NCBI GenBank assembly: GCA_039193195.1
Contig: JBCCWS010000002.1
Location: 310,001 to 374,000 of the forward strand
DNA: 64,000 nt
DNA from: Pseudomonadota bacterium
Lineage (GTDB): Bacteria; Pseudomonadota; Gammaproteobacteria; Steroidobacterales; JBCBZW01
Direction of reading: 5' to 3'
A program made the translations under genes and the position numbers. Positions 9,237 to 18,755 of the stretch are shown piece by piece. Position 1 is the first letter of the stretch, and every line of letters starts with the position of its first letter. Under the pieces are notes generated by a model that had not been told where the DNA came from, did not search any database, and saw nothing but the letters and a program-made list of their open reading frames with translations.

Positions 9237-9644
9237 TTAGCTTCCCTGGTACTGGAGCACCAGATCGGTGACCAGGAAGTCGTCGAGGTTGCCGTCGGTC
9301 TCGCCGGTGCGGGTGCGACTCTCAATGCTGATCGTGTTGGTGCCGTCCTTGATCAAACCCGCGGGAAGGATCACCAGCTGAGTCTTCCACTCGCGCTCGA
9401 CGCTGCGGGCGATGGCGCGCTCGACCACCTGGCCGTTGATGGCGAGGACGTTGGTGCGGAAGTTCACGTTGAAGCTGCGGAACATCAGCAGCGCCTGCGC
9501 GCCCGCATCGATCCCACTCACCTCGAACTCGGTGCTGTGGGCATTGCCCACGAAGGCGGCGGTGGGATCTTCCTTCTCGAACATCCCCTCGTGATCGCCG
9601 AAGTGATGGCTCGCCGTCGTGATCACGGTGAATGAACTGGACAT
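9237..9644 (-). CDS. Hypothetical small beta-rich protein
   Basis: 135 residues when started at the ATG at 9644, which is preceded by AAGGAGAG at good distance; a longer open frame to 9818 lacks such a site and its extra 58 residues are Arg/Ala/Cys-rich junk. No signal peptide. The sequence alternates hydrophobic and polar residues (VLAINGQVV, TQLVILPAGLI, FLVTDLVLQY), suggesting an all-beta sandwich like accessory carbohydrate-binding or tail-type domains. The DGNLDDFLV motif near the C-terminus is Asp-rich. Family not recognised. It is convergent with gor and divergent from lhr. Confidence 0.65.
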   Translation of the reverse strand: MSSSFTVITTASHHFGDHEGMFEKEDPTAAFVGNAHSTEFEVSGIDAGAQALLMFRSFNVNFRTNVLAINGQVVERAIARSVEREWKTQLVILPAGLIKDGTNTISIESRTRTGETDGNLDDFLVTDLVLQYQGS

Positions 9645-9882
9645 CTGGGCTCTCTCCTTGTCGGCCGGATTCGCGTGTATTTCCCGTCGCGCTGCACCCG
9701 CGCACGCGCAGCGCACTGCTGTCGGCGCCCCGCACGGGCATGCTCGATCCTGCAATGTACCATCAGCGGCGGTGGCCTTGCCCACCCGTCGTCCGTCGGC
9801 AGCGGCCAGTCGTTGCACTTCCGTCCGCTAGCGCTACACTCGCTCACTGGATATTTGCACAGGACTCGTGCGTCGCCCTGTC

Positions 9883-12800
9883 ATGGCATTGGAGCGCTTT
9901 CATCCGGCCATCGCCGCTTGGTTCAAGCAGGCGCTTGGTCCCCCCACGCAGGTGCAGTCCCAGGCCTGGGACGCCTTGGCGGGAGCCGAGCGTCGCCATC
10001 TTCTGGTGGCCGCGCCCACGGGCTCAGGTAAGACGCTGGCGGCGTTCCTGAGCGCCATCGACGGGCTCTTGCGTGAGTCCCTAGCTCTGGATCTGCCGGA
10101 TGAGTGCCGGGTGCTCTACGTCTCCCCGCTCAAGGCCTTATCCAACGATGTGCGCAAGAACTTGCAGCATCCTCTGCTCGGCATCGACGAGCAGCTGGCC
10201 GGGCAACTCGCCGGAGGCGCGGGAATTCGCGCCGCGGTGCGCACGGGCGATACGCCCCAGGCGGACCGGCAGCGCATGAGCCGCCAACCGCCGCATATTC
10301 TGGTGACCACGCCGGAGTCCCTGTACCTCTTACTGACCGGCGAGTCAGGCCGCCGTCTGCTGCGGCCCGTGCGCACGGTCATCGTCGATGAGATTCACTC
10401 GCTGGTGCCGAACAAGCGCGGCGCCCACCTCGCGGTGAGCCTGGAGCGTTTGGCACGGGTGACGGCGCAGCCGTTTACCCGCATTGGCCTGTCGGCTACG
10501 CAGAAGCCGATCGAGGAGGTCGCCCGCTACCTGGTGGGGAATCGGCGCGAACCCTGCACGATCGTCGATGCGGGCCACGCTCGGGCGATGGACCTCGCTC
10601 TTGAGCTGCCGCCCTCGCCGTTGGCGACGATCATGGCCAACGAGGTGTTCGAGGAGGTCTACGACCGTCTGGCCGAATTGATCCAAACTCATCGCACCAC
10701 CCTGATTTTCGTCAACACGCGGCGCCTGTGCGAACGCGCCGCTCGCCACCTCGCCGATCGTCTCGGTGAGCCGGCCGTCACCTCCCATCACGGCAGTCTG
10801 GCACGGGTCCAGCGCCTGGCCGCCGAGCAGCGTTTGAAGGCGGGCGAACTACGAGCCCTGGTGGCCACTGCATCGCTCGAGCTCGGGATCGATGTCGGCG
10901 AGGTGGACCTGGTATGCCAGCTGGGTTCGCCGCGGCGTATCGCCACCTTCCTGCAGCGTGTGGGGCGCTCCGGTCACGCCGTGCGGGCAACGCCGAAGGG
11001 GCGACTGTTCCCGCTCTCCACCGATGAGTTGGTGGAGAGCGTCGCTTTGCTCAACGCCGTACGTGCTGGGGAGCTTGATGCGCTCGAGTCCCTGGCACCG
11101 CCCCTCGACGTGCTCGCCCAGCAGGTGGTGGCCGAGGTTGCGGCGGGCGATTGCACGGAGGACGAACTCTACGCTTGTGTCTGCGCTGCGTGGCCCTTCC
11201 GTACGGTGCGGCGTGAGGACTTCGATGCGGTGGTGCGCATGCTTGGCCGCGGCTTCATTACCCGTCGTGGTCGTCGTGGTGCGCATCTGCACCACGACGC
11301 GGTGGGGGGCGTCCTGCGGGCCCGTCGCGGTGCGCGCCTTTACGCCCTGACCAACGGCGGTACCATCCCCGATCAGTTCGACTACGATGTCATGCTCCTA
11401 CCAGAGGAGACTCGAATCGGCACGCTCGGCGAGGACTTCGCCTTCGAGAGCGTGCCCGGCGATGTGTTTCAACTCGGCAATGCCTCCTACCGGGTGATCC
11501 GATCCGTCGAGGGCAAGGTGTACGTGGAAGATGCGCACGGCGCCCCGCCCAGTATTCCGTTTTGGTTTGGCGAAGCGCCTGCGCGTAGCCATGAGCTATC
11601 GCAATACGTAGGTGATTTGCGCGCCCAAGTTGAGCGCTGGTTACTAGGCGGGAGTGAAGCGGCAGCGGTGGAGCAGGCAGCTGCCCTCTGGGCGTTGGAT
11701 CGCGCTGCTGCTCAGCAGCTAATAGATTTTCTGGCTGGTACGCACGCTGCCCTGGGGGCCCTGCCTGTGGCAAAGCGCCTTGTGCTAGAACGCTTTTTCG
11801 ACGACTCTGGCGACATGCACCTAGTGCTGCACACGGGGCTTGGTGCCCGTCTAAACCGAGCCTGGGGGCTGGCGCTGCGCAAGCGCTTCTGTCGCAAGTT
11901 CAACTTCGAGCTGCAGGCGGCGGCTCTCGAGGAGTCGCTCGTGCTCTCGCTCGGGCCGACCCACAGCTTCGCGCTGGACGAGGTAGTGCGCTACGTCCAC
12001 CCAGACGAGGCTCGCCGCGTGCTCGTGCAGGCGCTGCTCGATGCGCCGATGTTCCCAGCGCGTTGGCGTTGGTGTGCCACCACGGCGCTCGCCATTCGGC
12101 GTACGAGCAACGGTCGGCGGGTCCCCGCTCAAGTGCAGCGCAACGAGGCGGAAGACCTCATCGCTTTGGTGTTCCCCGATCAGCTTGCGTGCCTCGAGAA
12201 CCTCTCCGGTCCACGCGACGTCCCCGATCACCCGCTCGTCACCCAGGCCGTCGATGATTGCTTGCACGAGCACATGGACATCACCCGCCTGGAGGGCGTG
12301 TTGCGCGAGGTGTTCGACGGCGAGTTCGAAATCGTCACCCGCGACACGGCGGCCCCTTCGCCGATGGCGCAGGCCGTGGTCGCTGCCCGCCCCTACGCTT
12401 TTCTCGACGACGCACCGGCCGAGGAACGGCGCACACGAGCGGTGTCCGCCCGCCCCCGTGGCCTGGGCGCCAACGCGGTGCCGCCGCAGCTGGATGCGAC
12501 CATCGTGGCGCGGGTGGCGAATGAGCGGGCCCCGCGGTTGCGCGACGCGGAGGAGGTGCACGATGCCCTGCTGGTGCACGCGTACCTCGTGCCGAGCGAT
12601 GGCGCGGCCGGCGAGAGTCCGGCGCACGCGGCGCGTGTCGAGGTATGGATGGGGGAACTGATGGCAGCGGGCCGCGCCACGTGCTTTACGCCGCCTGGTG
12701 GGCATGACCTGTGGGTGGCGGCGGAGCGCCTAGGCGAGTTCCAAGCTGTGTTCTCTGCCGGGTGCGTTGCGCCTTCCATCGAGGCGCTGTCTTTGCTCGA

Positions 12801-14232
12801 TGAGGAACTGAGCGATCCTGGGCGAGCCCTACGTGAGATCGTCCGTGGACGGCTGGAACTGGCGGGTCCCGTATCCGCCGGCGAGCTGGCGGAAGCGTTA
12901 GGCCTCACGGTAGAGGCAATCGCCCTGCCCCTGCTTGCGCTGGAGGGTGAGGGATTCGTGATCCGGGGGCACTTTCCGCCGGCACCTGGGGAACGGTGGT
13001 GTGAGCGCAGAGCCCTGGCGCGCATGCAGCGAGAGTGTACGCGGGCCCAGCGGGCGCGCGTGGAGCCCGCATCCCCGGCGCAGTTCATGCAGTTCCTGAT
13101 GCGTTGGCATGGCTTGGCTGGTGTGGAGGGTAGGGGCGGCACCGGCGTTGACGGCGTGGCGGCAGTGCTGACGCGCCTAGAGGGCTATGCGGCACCCGCC
13201 GGCGCGCTGGAGCCACGCCTGTTAGCTGATCGCGTTCACGCCTATCAGCCGGAGCTACTCGATCAGCTTTGTGCGGCAGGGCGCTACACCTGGTTGCGTC
13301 CCCCGAGGTCTGCGGGCGAGGCCCTGCGGCGACCCGTGCGCCATACGGCTATCGCCCTGGTCGCGCGCAAGCACCTGCGCGCCTGGCGTCTGTTCGCGGC
13401 GACGCCTGAGCCGTTGCCGACAGGCGATGAGGAAGCGGCGGTCGTAGTGCGCGCCGTGCACGCGGCCCTGCGCTGTGAAGGCGCTCTGTTCTTCGACGAT
13501 TTGGTAGACGCTACGGAACTGCCCGCACATAAGGTGCACCGGGCCCTGGCGCGCTTAGTGGCTGGGGGGCTAGCAAGCTCGGATACCTTCGCCGGTCTAC
13601 GCGCGTTGCTGCGTCCCATGGCGCGCCCGAACGGCGAGCGGGCCGCGCGGGCGGGCCGCCAGGGGGTGTCTCGCCAAGCGAGCCGCACGCAGCGTGCGTT
13701 GGTGGATGCGGGCCGCTGGTCCTTGCTGCGCCATCCGGGGGGGCCTACTGAGGCGGGCGGCGATCGTGCCGACGACGTGCAGGCGGCTGCCCGCGCCCGC
13801 GAGCAACGTGAGCAGGCAGTGGAGACGGTGGCCTGGGCGCTGCTCAACCGCTACGGGATCATCAGTCGTTGTCTCTTAGCGCGCGAACGCATGGCGCCTC
13901 CGTGGCGTGAGTTGATGCGTGTCTACTGGCGACTGGAGGCGGCTGGCCAGGTACATGGTGGACGTTTCATCAGCGCCCTCAGCGGCGAGCAGTTCGCTTT
14001 GCCGGAGGCGGCGACTGCGCTGCGGGAAGTCTGCCGATCCGCCGCGACCGCGGGCGCTCGGGTAGCCACCGCTGATCCGCTCAATCTCCACGGTATCGTG
14101 CTGCCGGGCCCGCGTGTTCCAAGTCGTTTGGGTCACGAGGTGCCTGTGATCGACTCGCCGCCGCCGCCCTCGCCCCCCTCCTCGGCCGATGCGGCGGATC
14201 AGGTGGCCGAGTGGGTAGTGATCACTCACTAG
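9883..14232 (+). CDS. lhr: Lhr family large ATP-dependent helicase
   Basis: 1449 residues from the ATG at 9883; an ATG-less extension to 9868 is possible. Superfamily 2 DNA helicase. Walker A APTGSGKT ends at residue 51, the DEIH box is at 169-172, SATQ and the second RecA domain with LELGIDVGEVDLVCQLGSP and QRVGRSGH follow, then winged-helix and the long Lhr C-terminal region. Length is close to the about 1,500 of E. coli Lhr, so it is the long form (Lhr core plus C-terminal domain), not the short Lhr-Core. It begins a co-directional run that includes an AddB/AddA-like pair, consistent with a DNA repair role. The exonuclease and ligase neighbours seen with lhr in other bacteria are absent here. 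Confidence 0.93.
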   Translation: MALERFHPAIAAWFKQALGPPTQVQSQAWDALAGAERRHLLVAAPTGSGKTLAAFLSAIDGLLRESLALDLPDECRVLYVSPLKALSNDVRKNLQHPLLGIDEQLAGQLAGGAGIRAAVRTGDTPQADRQRMSRQPPHILVTTPESLYLLLTGESGRRLLRPVRTVIVDEIHSLVPNKRGAHLAVSLERLARVTAQPFTRIGLSATQKPIEEVARYLVGNRREPCTIVDAGHARAMDLALELPPSPLATIMANEVFEEVYDRLAELIQTHRTTLIFVNTRRLCERAARHLADRLGEPAVTSHHGSLARVQRLAAEQRLKAGELRALVATASLELGIDVGEVDLVCQLGSPRRIATFLQRVGRSGHAVRATPKGRLFPLSTDELVESVALLNAVRAGELDALESLAPPLDVLAQQVVAEVAAGDCTEDELYACVCAAWPFRTVRREDFDAVVRMLGRGFITRRGRRGAHLHHDAVGGVLRARRGARLYALTNGGTIPDQFDYDVMLLPEETRIGTLGEDFAFESVPGDVFQLGNASYRVIRSVEGKVYVEDAHGAPPSIPFWFGEAPARSHELSQYVGDLRAQVERWLLGGSEAAAVEQAAALWALDRAAAQQLIDFLAGTHAALGALPVAKRLVLERFFDDSGDMHLVLHTGLGARLNRAWGLALRKRFCRKFNFELQAAALEESLVLSLGPTHSFALDEVVRYVHPDEARRVLVQALLDAPMFPARWRWCATTALAIRRTSNGRRVPAQVQRNEAEDLIALVFPDQLACLENLSGPRDVPDHPLVTQAVDDCLHEHMDITRLEGVLREVFDGEFEIVTRDTAAPSPMAQAVVAARPYAFLDDAPAEERRTRAVSARPRGLGANAVPPQLDATIVARVANERAPRLRDAEEVHDALLVHAYLVPSDGAAGESPAHAARVEVWMGELMAAGRATCFTPPGGHDLWVAAERLGEFQAVFSAGCVAPSIEALSLLDEELSDPGRALREIVRGRLELAGPVSAGELAEALGLTVEAIALPLLALEGEGFVIRGHFPPAPGERWCERRALARMQRECTRAQRARVEPASPAQFMQFLMRWHGLAGVEGRGGTGVDGVAAVLTRLEGYAAPAGALEPRLLADRVHAYQPELLDQLCAAGRYTWLRPPRSAGEALRRPVRHTAIALVARKHLRAWRLFAATPEPLPTGDEEAAVVVRAVHAALRCEGALFFDDLVDATELPAHKVHRALARLVAGGLASSDTFAGLRALLRPMARPNGERAARAGRQGVSRQASRTQRALVDAGRWSLLRHPGGPTEAGGDRADDVQAAARAREQREQAVETVAWALLNRYGIISRCLLARERMAPPWRELMRVYWRLEAAGQVHGGRFISALSGEQFALPEAATALREVCRSAATAGARVATADPLNLHGIVLPGPRVPSRLGHEVPVIDSPPPPSPPSSADAADQVAEWVVITH

Positions 14233-14316
14233 GGGGCGCCGCGTTTTCGCTGCGTCCAACTCGTGTGCGATCCTGATCCCCTGGTGCCCAGAGCCTGCGC
14301 GGGAGAGCGACCACTG

Positions 14317-15300
14317 ATGCGAGCGCTGATGCTCGAGGCGAGCAGCCTCTCGCTACGCGATGTGCCGAGACCCTCCCCCGTGAATGACGGCGATGTGGTG
14401 GTAGACGTAGCCCTAGCCGGCATATGCGGCACGGACCTTGAGCTCCTGAGAGGCTACCTGCCCTTTGCGGGGATACCCGGGCACGAGTTTGTGGGTCGCG
14501 TGGGTAATGCCGGCTCGAGTCAGTTTCCCCGCGGCGCGCTCGTCGTGTGTGAGATCAATGTTGGGTGTGGCCGCTGTGACTTCTGCGCACGAGGGCTGAA
14601 GAACCACTGCCTGGAGCGGCAGGTGATCGGTGTGCGCGGTCGTCCGGGCGGCTTCGCCGAGTCGGTCAGCGTGCCGCGAACGAATCTCTATCGTGTGCCG
14701 GCTAACGTAAGTGAACACCAGGCTGTGTTCGTCGAGCCACTGGCAGCCGCCCTGCAAATCCCGGATCAGGTCGAGGTGCTGCCCGGCATGCGCGTGTTGG
14801 TGATCGGGGCCGGTCGCTTGGGGCAGCTGGTCGCTCGCGTGTTGGCGCTACACGCGGTGGACCTACTCGCAGTCACCCGCCACGCGCGCCACCGCCAGTT
14901 GCTCGAGCAGGTGGGCGTCGCGAGCATTACACAGGACGAGGTGGACACCGCCAGCGCCGATCTGGTCATCGATACCAGCGGTCACCCCTCTGGCTTGGCC
15001 CTTGCCATGCGCGCCATCAGGGCGTGTGGCACCTTGGTCGTGAAGAGCACCTTCGCCGGTGAGCTGCCCCTAGACCCCAAACGTTTGGTGGTCGATGAGC
15101 TCACGGTCGTGGGCTCGCGCTGCGGGCCCTTTCAACAGGCACTTGAGGCCCTCGCGACAGGCCAGGTGGATCCAACGCCGTTGCTCGATGACGTATTTCC
15201 CCTGGAACGCTTCGAGGAGGCCTTCGCCGCGGCCAAGCGTCCGGGAGCCTTGAAGGTCTTGCTCGATCCACGGGGCCGCGGCGGGGATGAGCGCGCGTGA
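14317..15300 (+). CDS. Zinc-dependent alcohol/threonine dehydrogenase-like MDR oxidoreductase
   Basis: 327 residues from the ATG at 14317, preceded by GGGAGAG; the open frame extends to 14263 but without a ribosome site. Medium-chain dehydrogenase: ICGTDLEL supplies the first catalytic zinc Cys and GHEFVG the catalytic His-Glu. The structural zinc lobe is intact with Cys in CGRCDFC...C. The Rossmann motif is VLVIGAGRLGQLVA. NAD(P) and substrate preference cannot be read with certainty. It sits between lhr (84 bases upstream) and the AddB-like gene, which starts by a 4-base GTGA overlap, so it is co-transcribed with DNA repair genes although it is a metabolic enzyme. Confidence 0.88.
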   Translation: MRALMLEASSLSLRDVPRPSPVNDGDVVVDVALAGICGTDLELLRGYLPFAGIPGHEFVGRVGNAGSSQFPRGALVVCEINVGCGRCDFCARGLKNHCLERQVIGVRGRPGGFAESVSVPRTNLYRVPANVSEHQAVFVEPLAAALQIPDQVEVLPGMRVLVIGAGRLGQLVARVLALHAVDLLAVTRHARHRQLLEQVGVASITQDEVDTASADLVIDTSGHPSGLALAMRAIRACGTLVVKSTFAGELPLDPKRLVVDELTVVGSRCGPFQQALEALATGQVDPTPLLDDVFPLERFEEAFAAAKRPGALKVLLDPRGRGGDERA

Positions 15301-18300
15301 GCGTCGAGGTCTGTGTCACCGCCGCCGCCACCGCTCGCCTCGACGCAGCAGCGCGATGGTTGGCCGCTCGCGAAGCCAGCGAACCGCTGCTAATCGTCGG
15401 TCCGACCGTCCAAGCAGCTAACGAAATCGTCTACCAGCACTTGGGGTCGACGGGCGGTGTCTTCGGCTGGCATCGCCTAACCCTCAATCAGCTTGCCTCG
15501 CAGCTCGCCCTTCCCGCCTTGATCATGCGCGATAACCGGGTGCCGGTAGGGCCTCTCGGCACTCAGGCTGCCATCGCCCGCGCAATCCAGCAGGTGCGCG
15601 AGGCCGGCGCCTTGGGGCGCTATGAGCAGGTGGCTTCCACGCCCGGATTTGCACGGGCGGTGGATCGGACACTCGGTGAACTGCGCATGGCGGACGTGTC
15701 GCTCGCGCGCCTGCGAGAAACGGATGGCGCGCTCGCGGCGATCGCCGCTGCCCTCGACGGCGTGCTGGCCGACGCGGGCCTAACGGATCGGACAAGCGTG
15801 CTGCAGGCGGCATGCGAACTCGTGGAGCAGCTGTCGGAGTCCGAGCAGTTCCCGCTCCTGGGGCTGCCCACGCTGCTGCTCGATCCGGAGCTTGCATCGC
15901 CCCTTGAATGTCGCCTGCTTCGGGCTGTCCTGCGCTTGGCGACGCCCGCGCTGGTCACCCTGCCTGCGGCGTTGGAGAGCGCTAGCGACGTGCTGGGCGA
16001 GGCCTCTCTGGCGAGCTTAAGTCCTCGACAGGTGGAGGGTATGGGCAGTCGCTCTCCCGCGTCCTCCGCGGAGCAGCGCTTGTTGGAGCGGTTACAGAAC
16101 GGTCTGTTTGGGGCGACCGACCGCACCGAGGACGCCCCCCGAGCGGTTTCGCCTACCCCGAGCGACGCCGGTGAGCCGGCGCATCCGTTCACGCTGGACC
16201 TGTTCTCCACACCGGCGGGTGTAGAGGAAACGCCCGCACCGCGCGCGAGCCTCAGTGTCTTCTCCGCCCCCGGGGAGAGTCGAGAGTGCGTCGAGATCGT
16301 TCGCGCCATCCGCGATGCGGCGCGTGAGGGCGTCGCCTTCGACCGAATGGCAGTACTGCTGCGTGCGCCAGAGCAATATCGTCCCCACCTCGAGGAGGCC
16401 TTCACCCGAGCCGGGATTCCGGCGTGTTTCGCCCGTGGTGCTGTCCGCCCGGATCCGGCCGGTCGCGCGTTCCTAGCGCTTCTCCACTGCTGCGATGAGG
16501 GGCTCTCCGCTCACCGCTTCGCCGAGTACCTTTCTCTGGGCGAGGTGCCTGCCGCGTCACCGGCGGAGGCCGCCGAGGCGCCGGCCGCTGAGTGGGTTGC
16601 ACCGGACCCCGAGCTCGCCCCGATCCTAGGTGTTCAGGAGGACGATCAAGCGGACGGTCTACGAGGCGATAGCGCCCTTGGCGATCCCGTTCCCGGGGAC
16701 CCGAATCAGGCTGTTCAGGGTGGCACCTTGCGCGCGCCTCGGCGCTGGGAGCAGTTGCTGCACGAAGCTGCCGTGATCGGCGGCGAAGCGCGCTGGCAGC
16801 GCCGCTTGGACGGACTTAGGCAGGCACTGGAGGTGGCCCGCGACGAGTTGGCAGGGACCGACGAGGACGTGCGTCAGGCGATGGTCGAGCGCGATCTCGA
16901 CGACCTGACTCACCTCACGGACTTCGCCCTGCCAGTGATGGCGCGCTTAGCGCAGCTGCCGAGCGCGTCGCCCTGGGGAGAGTGGCTAGATCGCCTAGCG
17001 CCCCTCGCCAGCATGACCTTGCGCGATCCGCGCAGGGTTCTCGCCGTGCTATCTGAGCTTCGCCCAATGGCTGGCGTCGGGCCGACTGAGCTAGCAGAAG
17101 TCATCGCTGTTTTGGGACCGCGCCTTCGTGAGCTGGCGGAACCACCCCCGCGCAGTCGCTACGGACGTGTCTTCGTTGCGCCGGTGGCCAGTGCGCGGGC
17201 GATGGCCTTCGATCGTGTCTTCGTTCCCGGTCTGGCGGAGAAGCTATTTCCGCAGAAAATCAGCGAGGACCCGATCCTCCTAGACGCCGTGCGCGCTGAG
17301 CTTGAACCTGCCCTAAAGACTAATCGGGATCGCGTGGAGCAGGAGCGCTTGGCTCTGCGCTTGGCGGTGGGCGCTGCTCGTGAGCACGTCGTGCTTTCCT
17401 ACCCGCGGATGGACATGGAGCAGGGGCGCCCTCGAGTCGCGTCCTTCTACAGCCTAGAGGCGATTCGTGCGGCCGAGGGCGAGTTACTGGATTTCGAAGC
17501 TTTGGCCAAGCGCGCCGAGCGCCAAACGCAGGCACGTATCGGTTGGCCAGCCCCCGATTCGCCGGGCGAGGCCATCGACGAGGCGGAGCACGACTTGGCC
17601 TTGCTGCAGGGTGTGTTACAGGCCGATGAGGGGCGAGCAGCCGGCGCCGCGCGCTATCTCCTCGACGCCAACAGCTACCTCCAGCGGGCACTGCGCTTCC
17701 GCGCGCGGCGCTGGCTACGCCGGTGGACGCCTGCCGATGGCTTGGTCGGCCCTCTGGGCGATGCGGCCAAACAAGCCCTAGCCAGCCATGCGCTAGACCA
17801 GCGTACCTACTCCCCGACGGCACTCCAGCACTACGCCGCGTGCCCTTACCGTTTCCTGCTCTACGCGGTACACAAGCTGGGTCTTCGCGAGGTTCCGACG
17901 GCGATCGATCAGATGGACCCGCTGCAGCGCGGTTCCCTCGTGCACGACGTGCAATTCCATCTCTTTACGGAGCTGCGCGAAGACGGCAGCTTGCCCGTTC
18001 GACCCGATAACTTGGCCACCGTCTTGGATCGCCTGGACATCGTGCTTTCGCGTATCGCGAGAGACTATCAAGATCGTTTGGCACCAGCCATCGAGCGCGT
18101 CTGGGACGATGGGATCGCCGGCATCCGGGCAGATCTGCGTGGCTGGCTCTCCCGAATGAGCGAGGACGAGTCTGGGTTCGTCCCCTGGGCCTTTGAACTC
18201 GCCTTCGGCCTGCCGGACGCGCACGATCGTGATGCCCGATCCGTCGCCGAGGGTGTGGAGCTAGCGAGCGGCATCCGCCTTCGCGGGGCCATCGACTTGG

Positions 18301-18755
18301 TCGAGCGGCGGAGCAACGGCGAATTGCGCGTCACCGACTACAAGACCGGCAAGAACGTGGCCGAGAAGCATCAGATCGTCGGCGGTGGAGAGCACCTGCA
18401 GCCCGTACTTTACGCCCAGGCAGCGGAGCGGATGTTCGCAGGGGACGGGGCGAGCGTAACCTCTGGAAGGCTCTGGTACTGCACCACGCGTGGCGACTAC
18501 GGCGAACACGAGGTGCCCTACGACGATCGGGCGCGCCAAGCCGCCCAGAGCGTCGCGGATACGATAGGCACTGCCCTGAGTCAGCAGTTCCTGCCCGCCG
18601 CCCCAGCCTCCGCCGATAAGACCCTCAAGAAGCGCTACTCCACCTGCGAGTACTGTGATTACCGAGTTGTCTGTGGCCCCTACGAGGAGGAGCGCGTACA
18701 GCGCAAGCCGTCGCAAGAGCTGGCTGCCCTCGCGCTCCTGAGGCAACTGTCGTGA
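15297..18755 (+). CDS. AddB-like helicase-fold / PD-(D/E)XK nuclease subunit
   Basis: 1152 residues. Partner subunit of an AddAB-type recombinational repair helicase-nuclease acting on double-strand ends. The N-terminal part looks like an inactivated UvrD fold (LLIVGPTVQAANEIV without a proper Walker A). The C-terminal RecB-type nuclease has GAIDLV near 999, TDYKTGKN near 1012 and QPVLYAQA. Four cysteines, Cys849 (YAACPYRF) and Cys1117, 1120 and 1126 (TCEYCDYRVVC), match the Fe-S staple of AddB nucleases. The GTG start overlaps the preceding stop by 4 bases, and its own stop overlaps the next gene, so the subunits are translationally coupled. A generic PD-(D/E)XK family label would be equally fair. 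Confidence 0.87.
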   Translation: MSVEVCVTAAATARLDAAARWLAAREASEPLLIVGPTVQAANEIVYQHLGSTGGVFGWHRLTLNQLASQLALPALIMRDNRVPVGPLGTQAAIARAIQQVREAGALGRYEQVASTPGFARAVDRTLGELRMADVSLARLRETDGALAAIAAALDGVLADAGLTDRTSVLQAACELVEQLSESEQFPLLGLPTLLLDPELASPLECRLLRAVLRLATPALVTLPAALESASDVLGEASLASLSPRQVEGMGSRSPASSAEQRLLERLQNGLFGATDRTEDAPRAVSPTPSDAGEPAHPFTLDLFSTPAGVEETPAPRASLSVFSAPGESRECVEIVRAIRDAAREGVAFDRMAVLLRAPEQYRPHLEEAFTRAGIPACFARGAVRPDPAGRAFLALLHCCDEGLSAHRFAEYLSLGEVPAASPAEAAEAPAAEWVAPDPELAPILGVQEDDQADGLRGDSALGDPVPGDPNQAVQGGTLRAPRRWEQLLHEAAVIGGEARWQRRLDGLRQALEVARDELAGTDEDVRQAMVERDLDDLTHLTDFALPVMARLAQLPSASPWGEWLDRLAPLASMTLRDPRRVLAVLSELRPMAGVGPTELAEVIAVLGPRLRELAEPPPRSRYGRVFVAPVASARAMAFDRVFVPGLAEKLFPQKISEDPILLDAVRAELEPALKTNRDRVEQERLALRLAVGAAREHVVLSYPRMDMEQGRPRVASFYSLEAIRAAEGELLDFEALAKRAERQTQARIGWPAPDSPGEAIDEAEHDLALLQGVLQADEGRAAGAARYLLDANSYLQRALRFRARRWLRRWTPADGLVGPLGDAAKQALASHALDQRTYSPTALQHYAACPYRFLLYAVHKLGLREVPTAIDQMDPLQRGSLVHDVQFHLFTELREDGSLPVRPDNLATVLDRLDIVLSRIARDYQDRLAPAIERVWDDGIAGIRADLRGWLSRMSEDESGFVPWAFELAFGLPDAHDRDARSVAEGVELASGIRLRGAIDLVERRSNGELRVTDYKTGKNVAEKHQIVGGGEHLQPVLYAQAAERMFAGDGASVTSGRLWYCTTRGDYGEHEVPYDDRARQAAQSVADTIGTALSQQFLPAAPASADKTLKKRYSTCEYCDYRVVCGPYEEERVQRKPSQELAALALLRQLS

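Noticed and set aside
9645-9818. 58-residue N-terminal extension of the small gene at 9237-9644
   Set aside because: Cys/Arg/Ala-rich low-quality sequence; the inner ATG has a good AAGGAGAG.
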